Shown here: positions 1 through 7,573 of the stretch, piece by piece
Layout: the number at the start of each line of letters is the position of its first letter
Numbering within the stretch: position 1 is the first letter of the stretch
Origin: Lachnospiraceae bacterium
GTDB lineage: Bacteria > Bacillota_A > Clostridia > Lachnospirales > Lachnospiraceae
Assembly: GCA_017540915.1 (NCBI GenBank)
Contig: JAFYAD010000337.1
Span: forward strand, 1 to 7,826
Direction: 5' to 3'
DNA: 7,826 nucleotides
Made by a program: the position numbers and the translations under genes
The notes under the pieces: model-generated
Database searches by the model: none
Seen by the model: only the letters and a program-made list of their open reading frames with translations
Told to the model about the DNA's origin: nothing

Positions 1-1753
1 CAAAAAGATATGTGTTTTCCACCGGTACCAGCGCGTCCTCTTCGGTCTGCCAGAGGAAGCAGGGCGGTGTATCTGCCGACACATGTTTTTCCAGAGAGAA
101 ATAATCGATATCTTCATCCGAAGGATCAAAACCCAACAGCGCATGTATTGAATCCTCGTGAGTGTATTCCCCTGCCGTGATAACCGGGTAAGAGAGGATA
201 ACACCGTCCGGTTTATTGGACACCTCTGAATACTCCGGATTATCGTCCGCTATGTCGGCATAGTGAACTGCAAGGCTTCCGCACACATGCCCTCCTGCGG
301 AGAAGCCACAGGCGAAAAGCTTGCGTCCGTCAATGTTATACTCCGCCGCATGCTTTCTGATCCACCTGACCGCTCTTGAGATATCCCTGAGCGGCTGCAT
401 CTTTAACGGAACCGACATGGTAATGTCAGTCGTATATACCAGCACGAAAACATTCATGCCCCTGTCATAAAACTCTCTTGCCGCAAGCTCACCCTCATGT
501 GCCACCACCATGCAATACCCGCCTCCGGGCACCATGAGCATGCAGTCTCTTTTTTCATCATCATCGTGGATATATCCAAACACGAAGGGCTCGAATCCGT
601 ATGCCGCAGCATAGTCATATTCGCCCTCCTTCCATATGTTCATGCGAAATTTCCGGGCTCCTCCGCCCTGTTTTTTCTGTGTCCTGAAATCCTCCTCCGG
701 AAGCTCAAACTCCCATTTATCGATGTCTTCCTTTGAAACTGCAGCCTCCAGAACTGCGTAGTAGGCTTCCTTGGCCTCAAACTTACCCCTGAACAGCAGC
801 GGATAGCTGGTCTCTCTGCGAAATCCGGAAAGCCAGCTTTCCTCATCTCTCAGATTCCAGAAGGTGACACAGGTGATGTCAGCTACTCCCGATCTTTTGA
901 CATCCAGATACAGCTCAAAAACCTGACGATAACGCTCAGCCAGGGCATGCATGGACTCATCTCCGGGATCGGCATTGTGCATGTCAAGCTCCGTGATATG
1001 GATCTGAAGTCCCAACTTTCCATATTTTTCAAATGCGGCGCGATACTCATCCATACCGGGATGATCCATGAGAAGATGCGACTGCATTCCCATACCATCC
1101 ACTAACTTCCTTTCGGACAAAGGTTTTAAAATATGCTCATATATGAAGTCTCTCTTCCAATCCAGCGCCGTCTCATAATCATTGTAAAACAGCAAAACAC
1201 CGGGAGCCGCATATTTTCTGGCAAACTCAAAAGCCTTTATCACATAATCCTCACCCACGGTGGCAGTCCAGAGTGATTTCCTGATGTCTCCCTCATCCAC
1301 AGCTTCATTCACCACATCCCAGGCGTAGATAACTCCCGGGAAATTCTCTGCCGTATACTCGAGTACGCCCTTGATATAGTTCTCCAGCCTCTTTAAGATC
1401 TTGTCCCTGTCTGCATATGGGAAATTTTCATTATAGTGCTCGCAGAAAAACCACTTCGGTGTCTGGTTGTGCCACACCAGAGTATGTCCGCGCATGGATA
1501 TACCATTCTCTTTTGCAAATTCCAGAAAGGGAGTTGCCGTGTCAAAGTTAAGAGCCGGGGCAAGATCGTATTTGTCCGGATCATCCTTATTGGCATCCCT
1601 GTCCAGATAATACATGGGCTTCATCTCGTTCTCACAGGTAAAGCTGTTGAACTGAGCCGTCAAAAACTTCAGATCCGCCGGTGTCCGCAGGTTTTTACGC
1701 GAGATCGCTGCGCCAACCTTAAAATACGGTTCATATGCTTCCTTAAGATTCAT
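1..1753 (-). CDS. Bifunctional GH10 endo-beta-1,4-xylanase / alpha-beta-hydrolase esterase, C-terminus cut by window edge
   Basis: I translated this frame by hand; 584 codons are visible with no stop before the window edge. Residues 1 to about 338 form a complete glycoside hydrolase family 10 domain. It has the GHTLVWHNQTPKW substrate-site block (89-101), the acid/base Glu150 in WDVVNEAV, the nucleophile Glu255 in IHITELDMH, and TFWNLRDEESW (297-307). After a charged linker (about 340-370), a second domain shows a VPGGGY oxyanion-type segment (408-413), the nucleophile elbow GFSAGG with Ser485, and a probable acid Asp573. The catalytic His would lie beyond the edge. This second half resembles esterases that remove acetyl or feruloyl groups from xylan. 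The ATG follows GGGAGG at 9 nt. The N-terminus (MNLKEAYEPYFKVGAAI) is not a signal peptide, so the enzyme probably works in the cytoplasm on imported decorated xylo-oligosaccharides. The GH10 call is secure; the exact esterase specificity is not. Confidence 0.95.
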   Translation of the reverse strand, partial: MNLKEAYEPYFKVGAAISRKNLRTPADLKFLTAQFNSFTCENEMKPMYYLDRDANKDDPDKYDLAPALNFDTATPFLEFAKENGISMRGHTLVWHNQTPKWFFCEHYNENFPYADRDKILKRLENYIKGVLEYTAENFPGVIYAWDVVNEAVDEGDIRKSLWTATVGEDYVIKAFEFARKYAAPGVLLFYNDYETALDWKRDFIYEHILKPLSERKLVDGMGMQSHLLMDHPGMDEYRAAFEKYGKLGLQIHITELDMHNADPGDESMHALAERYRQVFELYLDVKRSGVADITCVTFWNLRDEESWLSGFRRETSYPLLFRGKFEAKEAYYAVLEAAVSKEDIDKWEFELPEEDFRTQKKQGGGARKFRMNIWKEGEYDYAAAYGFEPFVFGYIHDDDEKRDCMLMVPGGGYCMVVAHEGELAAREFYDRGMNVFVLVYTTDITMSVPLKMQPLRDISRAVRWIRKHAAEYNIDGRKLFACGFSAGGHVCGSLAVHYADIADDNPEYSEVSNKPDGVILSYPVITAGEYTHEDSIHALLGFDPSDEDIDYFSLEKHVSADTPPCFLWQTEEDALVPVENTYLF

Positions 1754-1776
1754 AACTGTTTTCCTCCCGTTTTCTT

Positions 1777-1929
1777 TTACACCTTTACCTTTGCTTTGGG
1801 ATTTCCCGCTTTCTTAAGCTGTTTTTGTATATTCTTCTTTTCAGCCTTAAAGTTTATACAATCGTTATTTCGTTCCGAATATCCTGTCACCGGCATCACC
1901 GAGACCGGGGCAAATGTACGCGTTTTCAT
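1777..1929 (-). CDS. Doubtful 50-residue Lys-rich small ORF overlapping the 3' end of upp
   Basis: An ATG-to-TAA frame of 50 codons starts inside the last codons of upp in a different frame and runs through most of the gap to the xylanase gene. Its second half is strongly basic ([19 protein letters not shown], residues 28-46) and it stops just before the xylanase ribosome binding site. No convincing Shine-Dalgarno precedes the ATG, and the first 21 codons are shadow sequence of upp. An A-rich minus-strand spacer reads as lysine by chance, so this could be noise. It could also be a real small basic peptide, or a leftover tail of a decayed gene. I do not recognise a family. Confidence 0.15.
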   Translation of the reverse strand: MKTRTFAPVSVMPVTGYSERNNDCINFKAEKKNIQKQLKKAGNPKAKVKV

Positions 1930-2509
1930 TTAATTCACGGTCAAGATGCCCGACGTAGATCTGCACATCCGGATGTTCACTGTGCAGCCGCTCCAATCCT
2001 TCCGGCGCTGCTATAATGCACATGAACTTGATGATCTTGCCACCCTTCTCTTTTATGAAATTGATAGCATCAACCGCAGATCCGCCGGTAGCCAGCATAG
2101 GATCCGTCACTATGATAATGCGCTCACTGATCGGATCGGGCAGCTTGCAGTAGTAGCTCTGTGGCTTATGTGTCTTTTCGTCACGACTCATCCCTATATG
2201 TCCGACCTTCGCAGTCGGCAGGAGCTTTAAAACCCCCTCTGTCATGCCAAGCCCGGCACGCAATATCGGTACCACCGCCTGCTTGCGACCTGATATCACA
2301 GGACATTTCGCCTTTTCGATAGGTGTTTCGACCTCTATCTCGGTTGTCTCCAGATCACGCAAAGCCTCATAGCCCATCAGCATCGCGATCTCCTCCGCAA
2401 CTTTTCTGAACTCCGCAGTTCCCGTGTTTTTATCACGCAATCTTGTAATCTTATGCTGTATCAACGGGTGATCCAATATAAAAATGTTCTTCTCGTTCTG
2501 AAAATCCAT
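1865..2509 (-). CDS. upp: Uracil phosphoribosyltransferase
   Basis: Upp is a soluble pyrimidine-salvage enzyme that makes UMP and pyrophosphate from uracil and PRPP. The 214-residue product is close to the usual length of about 208-210. It carries the family motifs in order: ILRAGLGM (82-89), the PRPP-binding loop [12 protein letters not shown] (134-145), and the C-terminal uracil-binding segment [16 protein letters not shown] (198-213). The frame stays open upstream to 2680, but the ATG at 2509 is chosen because AGGAGG lies 9 nt before it and the upstream 57 codons have no Upp similarity and would overlap ade. The gene follows ade by 112 bp, and a candidate promoter lies in that gap, so it may be transcribed with ade, alone, or both. 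No clear terminator follows it, and read-through into the xylanase gene is possible. Confidence 0.97.
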   Translation of the reverse strand: MDFQNEKNIFILDHPLIQHKITRLRDKNTGTAEFRKVAEEIAMLMGYEALRDLETTEIEVETPIEKAKCPVISGRKQAVVPILRAGLGMTEGVLKLLPTAKVGHIGMSRDEKTHKPQSYYCKLPDPISERIIIVTDPMLATGGSAVDAINFIKEKGGKIIKFMCIIAAPEGLERLHSEHPDVQIYVGHLDRELNENAYICPGLGDAGDRIFGTK

Positions 2510-2518
2510 GCTGCCTGT

Positions 2519-2524
2519 CCTCCT
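2519..2524 (-). promoter_or_regulatory. Ribosome binding site that fixes the upp start
   Basis: A perfect AGGAGG on the minus strand sits 9 nt before the ATG at 2509. It settles the start of upp against longer in-frame possibilities that reach back into the end of ade. Confidence 0.9.
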
Positions 2525-2567
2525 ATAATATGATCTGAGGGTCACTTCTCTATTATCTGCTCCTTCA

Positions 2568-2596
2568 ATTGTAGGTCTTTCCTTCTGCCGCATCAA
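2568..2596 (-). promoter_or_regulatory. upp: Candidate sigma-A promoter of upp
   Basis: On the minus strand TTGATG (-35, 4 of 6 matches) is separated by exactly 17 nt from TACAAT (-10, 5 of 6). The expected transcription start is near 2560, giving an untranslated leader of about 50 nt before the upp ATG. It lies wholly between the ade stop and the upp start. The match was found by eye and is unproven. Confidence 0.55.
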
Positions 2597-2621
2597 GCTT
2601 TGAGAGAATAGTATAATCCTT

Positions 2622-4331
2622 TTATAATGTATGATCCTCTCTGTCGGTGAACAAGGGTAAAATACGCTGAGTATGCACATCCGCCAGACCGTGTGTTGTC
2701 ATTTTGATATGCGGGATCACCGTCAGTGAAACGAAGGCCATATTCATAAAGGGCGATATGTTCTCCGGAACACCCAGATCCCTTACCGTGTCATCGAGGT
2801 TTTTATTAAGCCATGCAACTGTCTGTGCATCCTTGTCGCTCATAAGGCCTGCGATGGGCAAGGGCAATTCTGCGAGCACCTGTCCATTTTTCACGGCTAC
2901 GCTGCCTCCTTTAAGCTCACGCACACGATTGGCTGCCACCGCCATATCCTCGTCATTGGTACCGATCACTATAAGATTGTGCGAATCATGCGACACCGAT
3001 GCAGCGATAGCACCGCTTTTTAAGCCTATGCCTTTTATAAACCCGACGCCCCGGTGTCCGGTATTCTTATGACGTTCTATGACCGCAAGCTTCAAAACAT
3101 CATTTGCCACATCGATACCGTTATTTTCCGAAAAATCAAGCTTCATCTCGAGCTCGTCAGTGATCAGTTCACCTGGGATAACGCCGATAACACGACAGGT
3201 ATCTCCCTCCTGTTCAACATGAAAATCCGAAGCTGACAACGGCGACAGATTAAAAGAATCCAGAATGCTGTCCCACTGTGCGTTATCATAAGACGGTGCG
3301 TCAAACTCCTGACACACACCGTCTATGACCACAGGCTTTCCGCCACAGTAAACATCACGTACAGCCACAGTATCAAGATCGCTCAGTACCAGAAGATCCG
3401 CGCGATATCCCGGAGCAACTGCTCCAATGCCCTTCAGTCCAAAACACTGTGCCGCATTTATGGTAGCCATCTGTATGCTTGTCACAGCGCTCTTTCCCTT
3501 CTGTACGGCACTCCTTATGATGTTGTCGATATGCCCGTCCATCAGTATATCTGCCGGATGTCTGTCATCGGTCACCAAAAGACTCCGGCGGCAGTACGGC
3601 TCCTCAAACATGGGCAGTAATGCCTCAAGATTTCTCGCCGCGGTGCCCTCGCGTATCATAAGCCACTGGCCTTTTCTGATGCGCTCCTCGGCTTCTGCGG
3701 CCGATGAGCACTCATGATCTGTGGAGATTCCGGCAGCGATATATTTATCCAGATCATGCCCCGATAACAGCGGCGCATGACCGTCTATATTTTTACCCGC
3801 AGCCTTTGCAGCTTTGATCTTGTCCATCACAAAGTCTTCTCCTGCGATAACTCCGGGATAGTTCATCATCTCTGCAAGTCCCGTGACACGCGGATGTGTA
3901 AAATATTTTACCATGTCCGCTGCCAGTATTTCGGCGCCGGATTCATCAAGGGGCATCGCCGGAACGCAGGACGGAACATTGACATACACTGTCAGAGGCA
4001 AACCTTCGCTCATCGCCAGCATAAAGTCAATGCCCTTTGTTCCGCACACATTAGCTATCTCATGAGGGTCGGTGACGACTGCGGTAGTTCCGTGAGGCAG
4101 GACCGCCCTTGCAAGCTCTGCAGGAGCCAGCATCGTGCTCTCGATGTGGATATGCCCGTCTATAAGCCCCGGACATATGGTACACCCTGAAACATCAGTC
4201 ACCATATCAGCATCGGAGTCCGCGTAATCACCGACTCCGACAATGATATCATCACATATCAGTACATTCTCACGGCTCACTTCACCCGTGAAAACATTGA
4301 CCACTGAACCGTTTTTTAACAAAGTTTTCAT
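2622..4331 (-). CDS. ade: Adenine deaminase
   Basis: Adenine deaminase converts adenine to hypoxanthine and ammonia in the cytoplasm, feeding purine salvage and releasing nitrogen. The 569-residue product has the usual bacterial Ade length and looks intact. It is an amidohydrolase-superfamily enzyme: metal-binding GHIHIEST (59-66, His60 and His62), TDPHE (87-91), SCVPA (121-125), GLAEMMN with Glu154, DGHAP with His185, STDHE with His206, and TDDRHP (254-259). The family-specific C-terminal region contains SHDSHN (447-452). The ATG is preceded by AGGAG at 9 nt. The gene follows a purine permease by 139 bp and precedes upp by 112 bp, so uptake and conversion of adenine are encoded together. The gap before it contains inverted repeats and a PurBox-like sequence, which suggests control by purine availability. 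Confidence 0.97.
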   Translation of the reverse strand: MKTLLKNGSVVNVFTGEVSRENVLICDDIIVGVGDYADSDADMVTDVSGCTICPGLIDGHIHIESTMLAPAELARAVLPHGTTAVVTDPHEIANVCGTKGIDFMLAMSEGLPLTVYVNVPSCVPAMPLDESGAEILAADMVKYFTHPRVTGLAEMMNYPGVIAGEDFVMDKIKAAKAAGKNIDGHAPLLSGHDLDKYIAAGISTDHECSSAAEAEERIRKGQWLMIREGTAARNLEALLPMFEEPYCRRSLLVTDDRHPADILMDGHIDNIIRSAVQKGKSAVTSIQMATINAAQCFGLKGIGAVAPGYRADLLVLSDLDTVAVRDVYCGGKPVVIDGVCQEFDAPSYDNAQWDSILDSFNLSPLSASDFHVEQEGDTCRVIGVIPGELITDELEMKLDFSENNGIDVANDVLKLAVIERHKNTGHRGVGFIKGIGLKSGAIAASVSHDSHNLIVIGTNDEDMAVAANRVRELKGGSVAVKNGQVLAELPLPIAGLMSDKDAQTVAWLNKNLDDTVRDLGVPENISPFMNMAFVSLTVIPHIKMTTHGLADVHTQRILPLFTDREDHTL

Positions 4332-4403
4332 TATGCTGTACTCCTGATGAAAATACTATACTCGTAAACGATTTTAGTCACTTCTTCACCCGACTATTGA
4401 ATG

Positions 4404-4416
4404 AAATCCGAACAAT
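4404..4416 (+). promoter_or_regulatory. PurBox-like site upstream of ade
   Basis: The plus strand reads AAATCCGAACAAT. This fits the lactococcal PurBox consensus AWWWCCGAACWWT at every position, and the following bases also resemble the Bacillus PurR box core (CGAACATTAT, 9 of 10). A PurR-type regulator is therefore a plausible controller of ade. A second well-matched CGAAC half needed for a Bacillus-type paired box was not found, and no regulator gene is visible here. Confidence 0.45.
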
Positions 4417-4424
4417 ATTCCGGA

Positions 4425-4453
4425 TTTAGAAAATGGCAGTTAATCTCGTTCAA
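4425..4453 (-). promoter_or_regulatory. ade: Tentative ade promoter
   Basis: On the minus strand TTGAAC (5 of 6 to the -35 consensus TTGACA) is followed after 17 nt by TCTAAA (4 of 6 to TATAAT). The predicted start near 4418 would fall beside the PurBox-like site, as expected for repression. A second weaker option is TATAGT at 4355-4360, with a poor -35 region. Neither is certain. Confidence 0.35.
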
Positions 4454-4456
4454 TAG

Positions 4457-4478
4457 TGTAAATGTCCTGTTTACAGGA
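4457..4478 (-). repeat. Two overlapping, mutually exclusive palindromes at the permease stop codon
   Basis: TGTAAA (4457-4462) and TTTACA (4470-4475) form perfect 6-bp arms with a 7-nt loop. TCCTG (4465-4469) and CAGGA (4474-4478) form perfect 5-bp arms around the TTTA that includes the stop codon complement. The two pairings cannot form together. No T-run follows on the minus strand, so a standard intrinsic terminator is not supported. An operator-like dyad is also possible. Confidence 0.4.
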
Positions 4479-5832
4479 AAATATACTTGAGGATAAACAA
4501 AACACATAGAACAGACATTATCGGCGTGATCTCCTTAGCCTTACCGCAGATGAGATTTATAATATCATAAGAGATAATACCGATGGAAATACCCTCTGAT
4601 ATGCTGTAAAACAGCGGCATTGAGATAATGCAGAGGTATGCGGGTATTGCCGATGTATAGTTATCGGCGTCACACTTAAGCTCCGTAATGGAACTGAACA
4701 TCAAAAATCCCACGAAGAGAAGTGCCGGTGCCGTAGCGAAAGACGGAATAGCCGTGAATATCGGTGCGAACAGCATCGACAACAGGAACAGCAATCCTGT
4801 CACCACAGCGGTAAGACCTGTCCTGCCGCCTGCGCCGACGCCGGCTGCGGATTCGACGAAAGTCGTTGTGGTAGATGTACCGAGCACAGCGCCTGCTGTT
4901 GTTGCGATAGCATCTGAAAGAAGTGCGGGGCGTATTCCCGGAAGCCTGCCCTCTTTATCCAGCATATCCGCTTTTGAGGCAACTCCGATAAGTGTTCCCA
5001 GTGTATCGAAAAGATCCACAAACAGGAAAGAAAATACCACTATTATAAAGTTCACAATACCGACGGTGCTCATGTCAATGTTGAAACACTGTCCGAAAGT
5101 AAGCCCGATCTTTGAAAAATCGGTCATTGTAAATGTGGGTATCAGAGAATAAAAACCGGCATCCGGATTCGGCACGTAAAGGCCGACAACCTCACAGATT
5201 ATACCGAGTATCCATGTTCCGAAAATACCTACCAGTATGGATCCGGGCACTTTTCTGATATACATGACAGCCATGGCAAACAGACCGATAACCGTCAAAA
5301 GCGCACATATACCTGCTGATGAAAAATTACTGCGGAAATCCACAATGCCGACCAGTGTTGCCGAAGATACCACGATCCCGGCATTCTGAAGTCCTATGAA
5401 TGCAATGAAAAGTCCGATGCCGACTGAAACAGCACGTTTTAATGACAGCGGAATACTGTTGAATATTGCTTCACGGATATTGGTGACCGACAGGATGATA
5501 AAGATCACACCTTCAATAAATACGGCAAAAAGTGCTACCTGCCATGAATAACCGTATCCCAGCACAACCGTGTAAGCAAGATAAGCATTAAGTCCCATAC
5601 CTGCAGAAAGTGCAAAGGGCAGATTTGCCATCACGCCCATGCAGATCGTTCCGACAAAGGAAGCCAGGCAGGTTGCCAGCATTACCGCTGTGCTGTCCAT
5701 ACCTGTAGCCGACAGGATACTGGGGTTCACCGCCAATATGTACGCCATTGTCATGAATGTGGTGACACCTGCAACGATCTCTGTTTTTACATTCGTTTTG
5801 TGTTGTTTCAGCTTAAATAGTTTTTCAAGCAT
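4471..5832 (-). CDS. Purine nucleobase permease, NCS2 superfamily, AzgA/PbuG type
   Basis: This is an inner-membrane, proton-coupled transporter for purine bases (adenine, guanine and/or hypoxanthine). The 453-residue product has the normal family length and many hydrophobic segments. Family landmarks are TTFMTMAYILAVNP (24-37), ALSAGMGLNAY (74-84), FIEGVIFIILS (105-115), DLFDTLGTLIGVA (273-285), the LGTSTTTTFVESAAGVGAGG block (317-336) and ISEGISIGI (411-419). Together these point to the AzgA/PbuG/PbuO group rather than to the uracil or xanthine permeases. GGGAGG lies 8 nt before the ATG, and the start is natural for the family. Adenine deaminase follows directly, which makes adenine a likely substrate, but sequence alone does not separate adenine from guanine and hypoxanthine transport. 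The end of the gene overlaps a small palindrome. Confidence 0.93.
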   Translation of the reverse strand: MLEKLFKLKQHKTNVKTEIVAGVTTFMTMAYILAVNPSILSATGMDSTAVMLATCLASFVGTICMGVMANLPFALSAGMGLNAYLAYTVVLGYGYSWQVALFAVFIEGVIFIILSVTNIREAIFNSIPLSLKRAVSVGIGLFIAFIGLQNAGIVVSSATLVGIVDFRSNFSSAGICALLTVIGLFAMAVMYIRKVPGSILVGIFGTWILGIICEVVGLYVPNPDAGFYSLIPTFTMTDFSKIGLTFGQCFNIDMSTVGIVNFIIVVFSFLFVDLFDTLGTLIGVASKADMLDKEGRLPGIRPALLSDAIATTAGAVLGTSTTTTFVESAAGVGAGGRTGLTAVVTGLLFLLSMLFAPIFTAIPSFATAPALLFVGFLMFSSITELKCDADNYTSAIPAYLCIISMPLFYSISEGISIGIISYDIINLICGKAKEITPIMSVLCVLFILKYIFL

Positions 5833-5874
5833 CGGATTGTCCTCCCTATAGTGTTGTTTATAAGATTTTTATAC

Positions 5875-5889
5875 GCTCCTTTGCGGAGC
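5875..5889 (-). repeat. Small GC-rich hairpin in the purine permease leader
   Basis: GCTCC and GGAGC form a perfect 5-bp stem with a 5-nt loop, 42 nt upstream of the permease start codon. No T-run follows on the minus strand, so it is not a convincing terminator by itself. It could be part of a leader structure with the neighbouring hairpin. Confidence 0.35.
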
Positions 5890-5896
5890 TGCATCT

Positions 5897-5912
5897 AAAA
5901 CCTTCGGGTTTT
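5897..5912 (-). terminator. Weak possible terminator after the symporter gene
   Basis: AAAACC and GGTTTT pair perfectly around a 4-nt loop, 43 bp after the symporter stop. On the minus strand the only U-tract is the stem's own TTTT, making it weak. On the plus strand the same hairpin has a TTCG tetraloop and five Ts, which is a better terminator, but no plus-strand gene leads into it. It may partly separate the symporter and permease transcripts. Confidence 0.3.
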
Positions 5913-5955
5913 TCTCCATCTTCTTCTATTCTGAAAAAGCTTTTGGGTTGCAAAA

Positions 5956-7557
5956 CTACCCTCTGCTCTTATCCCTTAAAATGTTCACATCCAGTATATC
6001 AAGATGAGCTGCCTGAACAGTCATCTCCATAAGCTGCCCTGTGACCTTCGCTGCTGTGGATGGGAAATCCATGATCGTAGCGATCACTCCTGCCAATCCA
6101 AGCCCCTCTAACGGTATCCCGAGCTGTGTGAACAGAATTGTAAGACATACCATGGCTCCGCCGGAAACCTGTGGAGAAGCATAAGATACCAGCAATATGA
6201 TAATGGCAGCCTTTATAAACCAGGCAGTAGATACTCCTACGCCATAGACCTCCGCCAGATAGTACGGCATTATCACAAACAGCGGGATATAATTAGCGTC
6301 ATACAGACTTATCCCCAGCGGATACGCAATATCCGCATATTTGGTGTCCATTCCAAGATTTTCCTTACTTGCTTCCAAACCCTTCGCGTAAGCTGCCATG
6401 GAAGATCCGGTGGTAACTGCTACTATAAACGCGCCTCTTATCTTCTTCATGATCATGGCCGGACTTATACCAAATTTGACACAGACCCATATAACCTGCA
6501 TGATGCACAGTACCGCTTCGGCTAAGATTCCCACAGCCAGAGGTCTCCACAATCCTATAAATGTATCCAGTCCGTTCTCCCAGAAAAGCTTCAGAAGTGA
6601 AGCAAAAATAAATATCGGTATCACTCTGCACACAATATCCATGGCAGATGAAAAAACATTGTAGGAATCTTTCAGAACATCTTTTATATTGTCTGCCTTA
6701 TTGTCGAGCCCCAGTATGATCACACCGAGAAATATGGCTATAAATATAATCTGCATCATATTCCCTTCCGAAAAAGGCAGTATGAGATTACCCGGTATGA
6801 TGTCTAAGAGCATGTCATAAAGTTCTTTGAATCCCCCGCCCGTGGCGGATGCACCACCTGTTCCGTAGGTGAATCCGAAAAAAGGTATCAAGATCAGTGA
6901 AAACACAACGGCTGACGCCATGGATAAACCCACGTATCTGCCTATGGTATATCTGCTCATGCGTCCGAATTCGGAACCGCTTACGCTCTTACAAACGCCG
7001 GTGATGATGCTGAGAAATATCAATATTGGCGCTACGATCATCAGTAATTTCATAAATGTATCCGCTATCGGTATCAGCAGATAGTCTGATATAACGTCCC
7101 TTACTCCTGCCGGTATCACACCCGACAACAGTCCCAGTACCATAGCGAGTACCACAGCGATGCCCAACATCGCCTCCTGCCTGATACCTTCTCCCGGAAA
7201 AGAAAATACTATCTTATTTACACCAAACCGGTAACTGAAAGCGGGGTTTATATCAAGGCTGTCAAATATGAGCTCCGACACCTCATCTCCCACACCTTCT
7301 TCAACCGGATTGAATTTTCTGCTCTTGTATTTTAATACTATATTCGGCTTCCCCAGATTTTTTGAAAAGATAAGCTCTGCTTCCAATCCATCACCGAATT
7401 CATCCATGATCGCAAGGAGCATTTCCTCCATACAAAGGCGAATCCGCAATGCCACTTCCCTGCTCACCTTATTCTCTTTCAGATAATTACCGACTTTTTC
7501 GGAAATATCATCAACTGCCTGCGCATCAATTACACAAGACTTTATTTCCTGCCTCAT
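5956..7557 (-). CDS. Dicarboxylate/amino acid:cation symporter (DAACS/SDF) family protein with N-terminal degenerate GHKL (RsbW-like) domain
   Basis: The 533-residue product is about 100 residues longer than an ordinary GltP/DctA-type symporter. Residues 1 to about 122 are soluble and resemble a GHKL ATPase of the anti-sigma RsbW kind: an N-box-like helix RLCMEEMLLAI (40-50), FNP (82-84), and the closing strand pattern FSYRFGVNKIVFSF (107-120). The expected Asn of the N-box is Ala49, and the Asp and Gly of the DxG box are missing, so ATP binding is doubtful. From about 128 onward the membrane body follows the DAACS layout: TTGSS reentrant-loop segment (382-386), PLGISLYDAN (413-422), ASPQVSGGAM (460-469) and MDFPSTAAKVTGQ (496-508). 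The NMDGT cation motif and several substrate-site residues are replaced. The ATG has AGAGGGAG 8 nt upstream. An HD-GYP-type gene precedes it by 65 bp. The substrate is unknown; transport could be altered or the protein could act as a sensor. Confidence 0.85.
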   Translation of the reverse strand: MRQEIKSCVIDAQAVDDISEKVGNYLKENKVSREVALRIRLCMEEMLLAIMDEFGDGLEAELIFSKNLGKPNIVLKYKSRKFNPVEEGVGDEVSELIFDSLDINPAFSYRFGVNKIVFSFPGEGIRQEAMLGIAVVLAMVLGLLSGVIPAGVRDVISDYLLIPIADTFMKLLMIVAPILIFLSIITGVCKSVSGSEFGRMSRYTIGRYVGLSMASAVVFSLILIPFFGFTYGTGGASATGGGFKELYDMLLDIIPGNLILPFSEGNMMQIIFIAIFLGVIILGLDNKADNIKDVLKDSYNVFSSAMDIVCRVIPIFIFASLLKLFWENGLDTFIGLWRPLAVGILAEAVLCIMQVIWVCVKFGISPAMIMKKIRGAFIVAVTTGSSMAAYAKGLEASKENLGMDTKYADIAYPLGISLYDANYIPLFVIMPYYLAEVYGVGVSTAWFIKAAIIILLVSYASPQVSGGAMVCLTILFTQLGIPLEGLGLAGVIATIMDFPSTAAKVTGQLMEMTVQAAHLDILDVNILRDKSRG

Positions 7558-7573
7558 AAAAAATACTCCCTCT

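Larger units (their letters stand above)
4393..4457 (-). repeat. Nested inverted repeats upstream of ade; possible structured leader RNA or operator
   Basis: Perfect 9-bp outer arms (ACTATTGAA at 4393-4401, TTCAATAGT at 4449-4457) enclose perfect 7-bp inner arms (AAATCCG at 4404-4410, CGGATTT at 4421-4427) around a 10-nt loop. In a minus-strand transcript this gives an outer helix, a 21-nt single-stranded stretch on one side, a hairpin and a 2-nt joint. I could not match it to the purine riboswitch consensus, because the conserved core segments are missing. It may act as RNA, as a protein-binding operator, or not at all. Confidence 0.6.

Noticed and set aside
1754..1864. Intrinsic terminator after upp
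   Set aside because: Only very short pairings such as GGG with CCC around four bases were found, without a T-run on the minus strand.
1436..1933. Plus-strand open frame of 165 codons
   Set aside because: It lies opposite the start of the xylanase gene and the end of upp, shows no recognisable domain and has no ribosome binding site; it is a shadow of coding DNA.
2510..2680. N-terminal extension of upp by 57 codons
   Set aside because: The extension overlaps ade, has no similarity to Upp, and lies upstream of a perfect AGGAGG placed correctly for the internal ATG.
3777..4190. Plus-strand open frame of 137 codons
   Set aside because: It is fully antisense to the conserved catalytic half of adenine deaminase, with Cys- and His-rich low-complexity translation and no family resemblance.
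4332..4470. Purine riboswitch upstream of ade
   Set aside because: The conserved core segments of the purine aptamer (such as the GTTTCTACC-type joining region) are absent, and the arrangement of helices does not fit the three-way junction.
4688..5152. Plus-strand open frame of 154 codons
   Set aside because: It is antisense to the most conserved part of the purine permease; the frame is open because of codon bias on the real strand.
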